This document shows, piece by piece, positions 40,629-48,708 of a stretch of DNA of 64,000 nt (position 1 is its first letter; the number at the start of each line of letters is the position of its first letter). A model generated the notes under the pieces. It did no database searches. It had not been told where the DNA came from and saw only the letters and a program-made list of their open reading frames with translations. The DNA is taken from contig CAVPDS010000017.1 of the NCBI GenBank assembly GCA_963702695.1, forward strand, positions 62,001 to 126,000, in the 5' to 3' direction. This DNA is from VAZQ01 sp963702695 (lineage in GTDB: Bacteria > Pseudomonadota > Alphaproteobacteria > Rhizobiales > Xanthobacteraceae). The position numbers were made by a program, and so were the translations under genes.

Positions 40629-42548
40629 TCAAATCGTCACCTGGGTGCCCACCTCGACCACCCGTCCGGTCGGTATCTGGAAATAATCGGTCGCATCGTT
40701 GGCCACACGGGCCAGCGCGATGAACAGACGATCCTGCCAGTGCGGCATGATGGAATGCGGTGCCGGCTTGAGCGCGCGCCGCGACAGGAAAAAAGACGTC
40801 GACATGATGTCGAAGGTGAACCCGACCTTGCGCGCGATCGCGAGCGCCTTCGGCACATTGGGAGATTCCATGAAGCCGAACCGCAGCGTAATCCGCTGGA
40901 ATGTCTCCCCCACCGGCTCGATGTGCACGCGCTCGTTTGGATCGACCCGCGGGGTGTCGGCGGTCTGGATGGTCAAGACTGCATTGTGCTGGTGCAGCAC
41001 CTTGTAGTGCTTGAGGCTGTGCAGGAGCGCGGTCGGGGCGCTCTCCGGCGTGCTGGTGAAGAAGATCGCGGTGCCAGGCACGCGCTGCGGCGGCCTTCGT
41101 TCCAGCATGCGGACAAGATCATCGAGCGGCGTTTCGGCACGCCGAGTCTTGTCCATGAGCAGCCGGCTGCCGCGGCGCCAGGTGTACATGACCACCATCA
41201 CGCAAGCGCCGAAGGCGAGCGGCACCCAGCCGCCCTCGATGACCTTGAACATGTTCGCGGCCAGGAACGTCAGGTCGATCAACACGAACGGCGCCATCAG
41301 CGCCACCGCCGCGTAGGGCGACCAGCGCCACCCCTTCCAGATCACCACGATCGCCATCACGCCGGTGACCACCATGGTGCCGGTCACGGCTATGCCGTAG
41401 GCGGACGCCAGCGCGCTCGACGAGCGGAACAGGCCCACGAGGAGCAGCACACCGATGAGCAGGAACAGGTTCACCCGCGGCACATAGATCTGCCCGTAGT
41501 GCTCCTCCGAAGTGTGGCGGACTTCGAGCCGCGGGAGGAGACCAAGCTGGATCGCCTGCTGGCTGAGCGAATAGGCGCCGGTGATCACGGCTTGGCTGGC
41601 GATCACCGTGGCGACCGTGGCGAGCCCCACCATCGGCAGCAGCGCCCAATCCGGATAGAGCAGGAAGAACGGGTTCTCGATTGCCTTGGGATTGTCGATC
41701 AGCAGCGCGCCCTGGCCGAGATAGTTCAGCGCCAGCGCCGGCAGCACGAAGGCGAACCAAGCGGCTTGGATCGGCCTGCGCCCGAAATGCCCCATGTCGG
41801 CATAGAGCGCCTCCGCCCCCGTAACCGCCAGGAAAACGGCCCCGAGCGTGATCAGGCCGATCTTGCCATGACCTAACAGGAAACCGACCCCCAGAATGGG
41901 ATTGAAGGCGGACAGCACCGTCGGATCGCCGATAATGGCCATGATCCCCGATATCCCGATCACCACGAACCAGACGATCATGACCGGCCCGAAGAAGGCG
42001 GCGACCCGGGCGGTGCCGTGCGACTGGACGGCGAACAGTGCAAGCAGGATGACGACGGTCAGCGCCACGATGAACGGGTCGAACGCCGGCGTCGCGACCT
42101 TCAGTCCTTCAATCGCTGATAAGACCGAGAGCGCCGGCGTGATCATGGCGTCGCCGTAGAACAGCGCGGCACTGATGATCCCGCAGAGCACGATGACCAT
42201 CGCGTTCCGGCCCAGCGCACGCTGTGCGAGCGCCATCAGCGTAAGCGTCCCGCCTTCGCCGTTGTTATCGGCGCGCAGCAGGATGACGACATATTTCAGG
42301 GTGACGGTAACTATGAGCGCCCACAGGATGAGCGAGAGCACGCCGAGCACCGCCGTGCGCGTGATCGTCCCGCCGGGGCTGGCAGCGGTCACGGCCTCGC
42401 GCAACGCATAGAGCGGACTGGTGCCGATATCGCCGTAGACGACCCCGACGCTGCCGATGGTGAGCGCCCAGAACGCGCCGCCGGAGTGACCGCTGCTGTC
42501 TCGCAGGCTGACGAGGGTTCGATGCGGAACTGCAATAGTGGGGGGCAT
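40629..42548 (-). CDS. kup: Low-affinity potassium uptake protein Kup, copy 1
   Basis: 639 residues with about twelve membrane helices in the first 450. The Kup signature is SVGVVYGDIGTSPLYALREA near the N-terminus, followed by NNGEGGTLTLMALAQRALGR, GDAMITPALSVLSAIEGLKV and TGAEALYADMGHFGRRPIQ. The cytoplasmic C-terminal domain ends ATDYFQIPTGRVVEVGTQV. Kup imports K+ by proton symport. It is the downstream member of a tandem pair in the same orientation, 166 bases from the second copy. Start at ATG 42548. Confidence 0.95.
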   Translation of the reverse strand: MPPTIAVPHRTLVSLRDSSGHSGGAFWALTIGSVGVVYGDIGTSPLYALREAVTAASPGGTITRTAVLGVLSLILWALIVTVTLKYVVILLRADNNGEGGTLTLMALAQRALGRNAMVIVLCGIISAALFYGDAMITPALSVLSAIEGLKVATPAFDPFIVALTVVILLALFAVQSHGTARVAAFFGPVMIVWFVVIGISGIMAIIGDPTVLSAFNPILGVGFLLGHGKIGLITLGAVFLAVTGAEALYADMGHFGRRPIQAAWFAFVLPALALNYLGQGALLIDNPKAIENPFFLLYPDWALLPMVGLATVATVIASQAVITGAYSLSQQAIQLGLLPRLEVRHTSEEHYGQIYVPRVNLFLLIGVLLLVGLFRSSSALASAYGIAVTGTMVVTGVMAIVVIWKGWRWSPYAAVALMAPFVLIDLTFLAANMFKVIEGGWVPLAFGACVMVVMYTWRRGSRLLMDKTRRAETPLDDLVRMLERRPPQRVPGTAIFFTSTPESAPTALLHSLKHYKVLHQHNAVLTIQTADTPRVDPNERVHIEPVGETFQRITLRFGFMESPNVPKALAIARKVGFTFDIMSTSFFLSRRALKPAPHSIMPHWQDRLFIALARVANDATDYFQIPTGRVVEVGTQVTI

Positions 42549-42714
42549 TCAAACGCCTTGAAATGCTGCGCTGCACAAGTCGCGACCTTATAGCATGACC
42601 TCTATGGAAAGCGTTGCCGAGACTGCGTCGAGCGCATGCCGGCCAGAGCTGGAACCGAGACCTCTATTGGAAGATCAACCATAAAGTCCAATAGGATATC
42701 GCACTAATCGAATC

Positions 42715-44637
42715 TTATACCGTAACCTGAGTTCCGACCTCCACCACCCGGCCGGTCGGGATCTGGAAGAAATCCGTCGCGTCGCTCGCCGACTTCGCGA
42801 GCCCGATGAAGAGCCGGTCCTGCCAGCGCGGCATGCCCGATTGAGCGGACGGCTTGAGGGAACGCCGCGACAGGAAGAACGACGTCGCCATGATGTCGAA
42901 ATGCCAGCCAAGCTTGCGCGCAATCGCCAGCGCCTTCGGCACATTGGGCTGCTCCATGTAACCGAACTTGAGCGCGACCTTCGCGAAATGCGGCGAGACA
43001 CTCGTCATCGCCACCCGCTCATCGTCGGTCACGCGTGGCGTATCGGTGGTGACGATGGTGAGGATGACGTTGTGCTCGTGCAGCACCTTGTTGTGCTTGA
43101 GGTTGTGCAGCAGCGCAGTCGGCGCGAAATCCGGCTCGCTGGTGAGGAACACGGCCGTGCCCGGCACGATATGGGGCGGGCTCTTTTCCAGGCTCTTGAG
43201 CAGGGCCTCGAGCGGCACTTCCGTGCGCCGTGTTTTCAAGGCCAGCAGGGAGGTGCCGCGCCGCCAGGTCAGGATCATGAGCACCATCGCGGCGCCAAAC
43301 AGGAGCGGCGCCCAGGCGCCCTCAAAGAGCTTCAAGAGATTGGCGGAGAGGAATGTCGTGTCGACTATCACCAGCGGTGCGACCACCAGCACGACCTGCC
43401 ACAATGGCCACTGCCATAGGCGCCAGATCACTATGAAGGCAAGCGCCCCATCGACCACCATCGTCGTGGTCACCGCGATCCCGTAGGCCCCGGCGAGCGC
43501 ACTCGAGGTGCGAAACAAGCCCACCAGCAGCAGCACGCCGATGAGCAGCGCCACAGTCACGCGCGGAATGTAGATCTGGCCCGCATGCGATGCCGATGTG
43601 TGCAGGATCGCCAGCCGCGGCAGCAGCCCGAGCTGGATCGCCTGATGCACGAGCGAAAAGGCGCCTGTGATGACGGCCTGGCTTGCGATCACCGTGGCGG
43701 CGGTCGCCAGCACGATCATCGGCAGCAGCATGGCCTCCGGCACGAGCCGGTAGAACGGATTTTCGATCGCCGCAACATCCGCCAGCACTTTCGCGCCCTG
43801 CCCGAAGTAATTCAGGAGCAACGCTGGCAGGACGAGGCCGAGCCAGGCCGTTTGAATGGGCTTCCTGCCGAAGTGGCCGAGATCGGCATACAATGCCTCA
43901 CCGCCGGTGACCGCCAGGAAGACCGCGCCGAGCGTCACCAGTCCGATGTGCCCGTGCGTCGCCACGAACGACACCGCGTACGCCGGATTGATGGCATAGA
44001 GAACGCCCGGATCGTCACGGATATGCAGGAGTCCGGCGACCGCAATGGCCACGAACCACACCACCATGACCGGTCCGAAGAAACTCGCAATGCCGGCGGT
44101 GCCGCGCCGCTGTGACGCAAACAGCACGATCAGGATCACAATCGTGAACGGAACGACGACGTGATCGAAAGTCGGCGTCGCAAGCTTCAGACCTTCGACC
44201 GCAGAGAGGACGGAAATCGCCGGCGTAATCACCGAATCGCCGAGGAACATCGACGCTCCGACGACGCCGAGGATGAACACCAACGCCGTGCGGCGCCCGA
44301 GCGCGCGCGTCGCCAGCGCCGTGAGGGATAGCGTGCCGCCCTCCCCGTTGTTGTCGGCACGCAACAGGATGATGACGTACTTGATGGTCACGACGATGAT
44401 CAGCGCCCAGAGGATGAGCGACAGCACCCCGAGTACGATACTGCGCGTGACCGGTCCGCCCTCTCCGGCCGCCATCACCGCCTCGCGAAACGCATACAGC
44501 GGGCTCGTTCCGATGTCGCCGTAGACGACGCCGACGCTCCCCAGAGTCAGCGCCCAGAGGCCGGAACTCCGGGATGCAGCCTCAGGCGCCGGATGAGTTG
44601 CAGCCGACGCGGGCATGCCGTTCGCAATATCGTTCAT
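42715..44637 (-). CDS. kup: Low-affinity potassium uptake protein Kup, copy 2
   Basis: 640 residues, collinear with copy 1 and sharing most signature blocks (SVGVVYGDIGTSPLYAFREA, NNGEGGTLSLTALATRALGR, TGGEALYADLGHFGRKPIQ, DFFQIPTGRVVEVGTQVTV). Differences concentrate in the N-terminal 20 residues and in periplasmic loops, so the two may differ in affinity or regulation. The ATG at 44637 (MNDIANGMPASAATH) is the best start, though no strong ribosome binding site is seen; 44616 is an alternative. It is the upstream copy of the pair and probably has its promoter in 44638-45034. Confidence 0.94.
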   Translation of the reverse strand: MNDIANGMPASAATHPAPEAASRSSGLWALTLGSVGVVYGDIGTSPLYAFREAVMAAGEGGPVTRSIVLGVLSLILWALIIVVTIKYVIILLRADNNGEGGTLSLTALATRALGRRTALVFILGVVGASMFLGDSVITPAISVLSAVEGLKLATPTFDHVVVPFTIVILIVLFASQRRGTAGIASFFGPVMVVWFVAIAVAGLLHIRDDPGVLYAINPAYAVSFVATHGHIGLVTLGAVFLAVTGGEALYADLGHFGRKPIQTAWLGLVLPALLLNYFGQGAKVLADVAAIENPFYRLVPEAMLLPMIVLATAATVIASQAVITGAFSLVHQAIQLGLLPRLAILHTSASHAGQIYIPRVTVALLIGVLLLVGLFRTSSALAGAYGIAVTTTMVVDGALAFIVIWRLWQWPLWQVVLVVAPLVIVDTTFLSANLLKLFEGAWAPLLFGAAMVLMILTWRRGTSLLALKTRRTEVPLEALLKSLEKSPPHIVPGTAVFLTSEPDFAPTALLHNLKHNKVLHEHNVILTIVTTDTPRVTDDERVAMTSVSPHFAKVALKFGYMEQPNVPKALAIARKLGWHFDIMATSFFLSRRSLKPSAQSGMPRWQDRLFIGLAKSASDATDFFQIPTGRVVEVGTQVTV

Positions 44638-45034
44638 GAGGAGCAGGGAAATCTCACCAAGGAGGCGCGCCTTATAACACCGCCCGCCAGGAAGCAACAT
44701 GCCCACGGCGATCTCGCCATATTCCGTGGGAAGCAATAGCGGCGGTGACGTGTGAAATAGGAACACACGGGAATGTCTTCACTCCCGTGCAGCCGTCAGC
44801 GACGATTGGCCGCGTAACGCGCGCAGGAGGCTGATCGCGCACGCCGGAATTGAGGGCGCCACCGACCGATAATGGTATCAATTGCAGGCCGCACGCTCGG
44901 CGCCGCCGTCCGAGCGGGGCGCGAGAAGAGCCCCCACGTGCAGCGAGTCCGAACCGCGGGATCAGATGCAGAGCTTACGCAAGTTGAGTCCCGGATAGCC
45001 CAACGGGGCTTCCCGCATGACAAACTCCACTTTG
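44638..45034. other. Intergenic region upstream of kup
   Basis: 397 bases between the kup copy 2 start and the motB stop, both on the minus strand. It must hold the kup promoter. No riboswitch fold, tRNA, terminator or conserved small gene was recognised; short open frames on both strands lack family features. Confidence 0.5.
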
Positions 45035-45862
45035 TCAGGGCTTTAGGTCCGGCGGCAGCGGCGGCTCTTCGCGCATTAGCGTGATGGTCACGCGCCGATT
45101 GGCGGCGATGTAGGGATCGTCCGGAAACAGCGGCTGCGTATCGGCCTTGCCCGCGACCATGAAGAAGTTCCCGCTCGGCACTCCGTTGGCCTCGAGCAGC
45201 TTGCGTACCGCATTGGCACGGTCAGCGGACAGTTCCCACGGTCCATACTCGGCCTTCGGCGGCAGCTTGGTCGCCGACGTGTGCCCGGTGATCGAAACGC
45301 GCAACTGCGCCGATTTGAGCGGCCCTGCCAAATGCTGGATCAATTGCCGGGTGCGCTCAAGCGGCTCCTTCGAGCCCTCCGCGAACATCGAGCGGCCGTC
45401 CTGATCGATGATCTCGATATTGAGACCCTGCTTGGACTCTTCGACCATGATGTGTTTCGAGAGCTCGGTCAGTTCCGGCATGTCCTGGAGCGCCTGGCGC
45501 AGCGAGGCCGCCGCAAGCGCGAACATACGGTCCTGCTCGAAGTTGGCGCCATAGCTCTGCTGATGACCGCGCTCGTCCGGGGTCGGGTTGGCGGAGGCTT
45601 CTTCCGGCGGGATCGGCGCCGTGTTCTTGAGCTTGGGCCGGGTCGGCAAACCGAGCGTCTCGATGATGCCGGAATAACGCACGCGGTCCTGGACGCCGAA
45701 CGCGTCGCGCATGGAGCCGGCAACCACCTGAAGCTTCACCTGGTCCTGGGTCGAGAATGCGACCAGCATGACGAAGAAGCTCATCATCAGGCCCATGAGG
45801 TCCGCGAACGTCACGAACCAGCCGTGTCCCCCTGCGTGACCGCCTCTGTTTTTTTTGGCCAT
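45035..45862 (-). CDS. motB: MotB/PomB-like stator protein (OmpA-family C-terminus)
   Basis: 275 residues. A short basic N-terminus is followed by one membrane helix, WFVTFADLMGLMMSFFVMLV, containing the ion-binding Asp (in FADLM). The periplasmic plug/linker and then the OmpA/MotB peptidoglycan-binding domain follow (DQDGRSMFAEGSKEP, VSITGHTSATKLPPKAEYGP, WELSADRANAVRKLLEANGV, ANRRVTITLM). The helix resembles PomB more than E. coli MotB. It follows motA by 27 bases on the same strand. No other flagellar or chemotaxis gene is in the window, so the pair is an isolated stator module. Confidence 0.9.
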   Translation of the reverse strand: MAKKNRGGHAGGHGWFVTFADLMGLMMSFFVMLVAFSTQDQVKLQVVAGSMRDAFGVQDRVRYSGIIETLGLPTRPKLKNTAPIPPEEASANPTPDERGHQQSYGANFEQDRMFALAAASLRQALQDMPELTELSKHIMVEESKQGLNIEIIDQDGRSMFAEGSKEPLERTRQLIQHLAGPLKSAQLRVSITGHTSATKLPPKAEYGPWELSADRANAVRKLLEANGVPSGNFFMVAGKADTQPLFPDDPYIAANRRVTITLMREEPPLPPDLKP

Positions 45863-45889
45863 GACGCGGGACCGATCGCGGACCGGCGA

Positions 45890-46663
45890 TCAAGCCGGCA
45901 CCTCTTCCTCCTCGGAGTGACGATGCTTCTCGGGCAGATAGGCCAACAGCATCTCGCGCACCAGCGTCGGGCTCTTGGACTCGCGCATCATTAGAATGCC
46001 ATCGATGATCAGCGTGCGATTGACTTCCTCGTCGGCCAGCTTGAGGTGCAGTTTGTCCGCGATCGGCAGGCAGAAGATGTTGGCGACCAAGGCGCCATAG
46101 AGCGTCGCCAGCAGCGCGGTCGCCATGAAGGGCCCGAGCTTGGAGGGGTCGGTCATGTTGGCGAACATCTGCACCATGCCGATCAAGGTGCCGATCATCC
46201 CGAAGGCCGGGGCGCAATCGCCGATCGCGCGATAGATCTTCTGGCCCTCGTCGAGGTGGGTGAGGAAGTTGTCGCGGTCGCGCTCGAGGTTGTCGCGAAT
46301 GAAATCGCCGTCGTAGCCGTCGGCCACGAAACGGATGCCCTTGGCCAGGAACGGATCTTCGACCTCAACCTTTTCGAGGCCGATCGGCCCCTCTTTGCGC
46401 GCAAGTTCGGCAAGCTGCGCGATCTCGTCGACGAGCTCGCGCTGGCTGGTGCGGCGGATCGTGAAGGCGAACTTGGCGCCGAGCGGCACGCCATGAAAGA
46501 TCGCAGTCAGGGGAAAGCGGATCAGCGTAGCCGCAAACGAACCGCCGAAGATGATGATGAGCGCATGCTCGCTCAGGAACATCCGCAAATCGCCGCCCAT
46601 GAAAATCATGGCCATGACGACGATGACGCCGGCGAGAAGCCCAAGTCCCGTGGCGATATCCAT
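45890..46663 (-). CDS. motA: MotA/PomA-like stator protein
   Basis: 257 residues with four predicted helices: GLGLLAGVIVVMAMIFMGGD, ALIIIFGGSFAATLIRFPLT, then a large cytoplasmic loop (residues about 65-150) with RDNLERDRDNFLTHLDEGQK, then PAFGMIGTLIGMVQMFANM and TALLATLYGALVANIFCLPI. The PAFGMIGTLIGMV helix and the charged loop are the ion-channel and rotor-contact features of PomA/MotA. The length (about 255) is PomA-like rather than E. coli MotA-like (295). It is followed by motB and preceded by a 125-base spacer from the racemase-fold gene. Confidence 0.9.
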   Translation of the reverse strand: MDIATGLGLLAGVIVVMAMIFMGGDLRMFLSEHALIIIFGGSFAATLIRFPLTAIFHGVPLGAKFAFTIRRTSQRELVDEIAQLAELARKEGPIGLEKVEVEDPFLAKGIRFVADGYDGDFIRDNLERDRDNFLTHLDEGQKIYRAIGDCAPAFGMIGTLIGMVQMFANMTDPSKLGPFMATALLATLYGALVANIFCLPIADKLHLKLADEEVNRTLIIDGILMMRESKSPTLVREMLLAYLPEKHRHSEEEEVPA

Positions 46664-46788
46664 GACGCACCCCGACGCAACAAAAAGCGCGCCTTCCCCC
46701 AGGCCGCCCGCCTGCTGCAGGCTAGTCGGATGCGCTTAAGGGAGCGTTACGAAGTTCCACCCCGCGAAGTCCGGTCGCGCGGCCTTTT

Positions 46789-47529
46789 TCAGGCTGCCGA
46801 CAGCACCCGCCCCTGCCCGGGGATCGGCTTCCAGCATCCCAGCCGGGTGAACGTATCCCGGATCATCGCACTTGGATTGGAGATGGCAGGCTTGCCGAAA
46901 TCGCGCTCCAACGCCTGGCAGACCGGTTCCGACAACCAGGAGCCGCCGCCGATGTAAAGCCCGTCGGCTTGCGGGAACCGTTCGAAGGCCGAGCGGCCAA
47001 GGTCGTAGGCGAGCTGCATGTGCTGGTCGATCGGGATTTTCTGGAACTGCGCCGGCCCCAGCACTTCGGCAGCGACGCCGACGATTTCAACCCCGGCGCG
47101 CGCGAAAAACTCCCCGAGCGTGCGGTTCATCGTCTCCGACCATTTGTTGGCCACCACGATACGGCGCAGCCCGAGCTGCTTCGCAGCCGCCGCCACCCCA
47201 AGCACCGAGGACGTCACCGGCCGCCCGCTGCGCCTGGCCATGCGCTCGAGCAGCCGGTCGTGGCCCTCGACCCCGATCAGCAGCGGCAGTGGCACGCCGG
47301 ATTGCATGATCAGATCGACCCCGCGTTCCATGAGCTGATCGACATAGGCATCCATCGGCGCGAACGCGCGCTCGACGTCGTCCTTGCTGAACTCGCGCAG
47401 ATCGACCGGAATCATCACCAGCATCACGCCCGGCGGCGCGAGGCGATAGAACTCATAGGCCGAGTTGTCGATTACCAGGAGCGGCTTCAGGACGCCGATC
47501 TTGTGGTGGGGCACGTGTTCTTCAAACAT
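46789..47529 (-). CDS. Maleate isomerase/arylmalonate decarboxylase-fold protein lacking active-site cysteines
   Basis: 246 residues of the Asp/Glu racemase superfamily, closest in layout to maleate cis-trans isomerase and arylmalonate decarboxylase: IGVLKPLLVIDNSAYEFYRL at the start, VDLIMQSGVPLPLLIGVEGH (residues 71-90) at the first catalytic loop, SSVLGVAAAAKQLGLRRIVV in the middle, and GLYIGGGSWLSEPVC (190-204) at the second. The usual Cys positions are Ser/Gly and Gly; Cys204 lies beyond the loop. The reaction is therefore uncertain. It follows the solute-binding gene by six bases and is surely co-transcribed with it. Confidence 0.75.
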   Translation of the reverse strand: MFEEHVPHHKIGVLKPLLVIDNSAYEFYRLAPPGVMLVMIPVDLREFSKDDVERAFAPMDAYVDQLMERGVDLIMQSGVPLPLLIGVEGHDRLLERMARRSGRPVTSSVLGVAAAAKQLGLRRIVVANKWSETMNRTLGEFFARAGVEIVGVAAEVLGPAQFQKIPIDQHMQLAYDLGRSAFERFPQADGLYIGGGSWLSEPVCQALERDFGKPAISNPSAMIRDTFTRLGCWKPIPGQGRVLSAA

Positions 47530-47535
47530 CGCTTT

Positions 47536-48600
47536 TCACATCCTGCGCCGCACAAACACATCTTGGTAAAGCTTCGACCATGTCTCGTATTCGCCAAGAT
47601 AATTCGGCCGGTTGGTGAGATAGAGCTTCTGCACCTGCACGCCTGCGGGCATGTCGCTACGTGACGAGTCGTAGCCGATCTCCTGAAAGAGCCGCGCACC
47701 TTCCTTCGACATCAGAAAATCGATCATCAGCATCGCGGCGTGGGGATGCGGTGCCTTGCGGGCGATCGCAACGCCGGAATCGGTCACCGGCACCAGCCCC
47801 GGCGAAAACCAGGCGAGCGGCGCCCCCTTCCCGGCGCTTTCGCTGACGTGTGAATTGTAGATCGTCGGCGACAGCGCGACCTCGCCCGACATCATCAGAT
47901 TGGCGAGTGCGCGGCCCGTGATGTTGTAGACGCGGATGTTCTGCTGGCCGAGCTTGCGCACGAAATCGACGCCCTTGGCGATCACCATCGTGCCGACCCA
48001 GTTGACGGGCGTCGTGGAACTGCCCGAGAGCGCCATGCGCCCCTTCCACTGCGGATCGAGCAGGTCCTGGTAGGTCTTGGGCGCCTTGGCGAGCGGCACG
48101 AGCTTGGTGTTGAGCCCGATGCCTGTGTAGGACTCCCGCACCACCACCCAGGTTCCTTTCGGGTCTATGGCCTCCTGCGGATACGCGGCCAGTTCGGGCG
48201 ACCAGAAGGGCTGAAGGATGTTCTCGTCGCGCGGCAGCACCAGGCCGTGCGAGGCGAGTTCGAACGCATCGACCTTCTGGAAACCGGCCTGATATTCTTC
48301 CAGCACCTTGCGGGCGATATCGGTCGACCCCGCCCGCACCAATTCGATCCGTACATAGGGATACTTCTGCTGGAAGCGGTCGAGCAGCGGGCGGGTCTGC
48401 GTCCCGGTGGTGTAAAGCAGCAGGGTGCCTTCACGGCGCGCGCCCGCCTGGAGGATTTGCTGCCGGTCGGCTCCCTTGTAGTTGGCGATCGCTTCCACCG
48501 TCGCCGGCTGCGCCAGCGCGACGGCGGCAAAGCTCTGGAGCGCAACCAGCGCCGCGATCACGCGGATGCTCTGCTGCGACGTTTGCGATAGAGGGGCCAC
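47536..48600 (-). CDS. Periplasmic solute-binding protein (Fe3+-type family), copy 3
   Basis: 354 residues. A signal sequence (SIRVIAALVALQSFAAVALA) is followed by the fold seen in the 16.8-18.9 kb pair: GARREGTLLLYTTGTQTRPL, RIELVRAGSTDIARKVLEEY, TYQDLLDPQWKGRMALSG and APHPHAAMLMIDFLMSKEGA. It is more divergent than those two are from each other. The GTG at 48600 is chosen because GGAG lies six bases upstream and the signal peptide begins close behind; the frame stays open a further 289 codons without protein-like composition. It leads a two-gene unit with the racemase-fold gene and diverges from mmsA. Confidence 0.84.
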   Translation of the reverse strand: MAPLSQTSQQSIRVIAALVALQSFAAVALAQPATVEAIANYKGADRQQILQAGARREGTLLLYTTGTQTRPLLDRFQQKYPYVRIELVRAGSTDIARKVLEEYQAGFQKVDAFELASHGLVLPRDENILQPFWSPELAAYPQEAIDPKGTWVVVRESYTGIGLNTKLVPLAKAPKTYQDLLDPQWKGRMALSGSSTTPVNWVGTMVIAKGVDFVRKLGQQNIRVYNITGRALANLMMSGEVALSPTIYNSHVSESAGKGAPLAWFSPGLVPVTDSGVAIARKAPHPHAAMLMIDFLMSKEGARLFQEIGYDSSRSDMPAGVQVQKLYLTNRPNYLGEYETWSKLYQDVFVRRRM

Positions 48601-48708
48601 TGAAGTCTCCGGTCCCAAGCGGTCGCCGGAAATGCTAATGGAGGCGCTGGCGGTTGGCCATCCCGGTTTCTCGTCCGCGAGGCCGCCGTGCGAATGGAGG
48701 AAAAGCAC

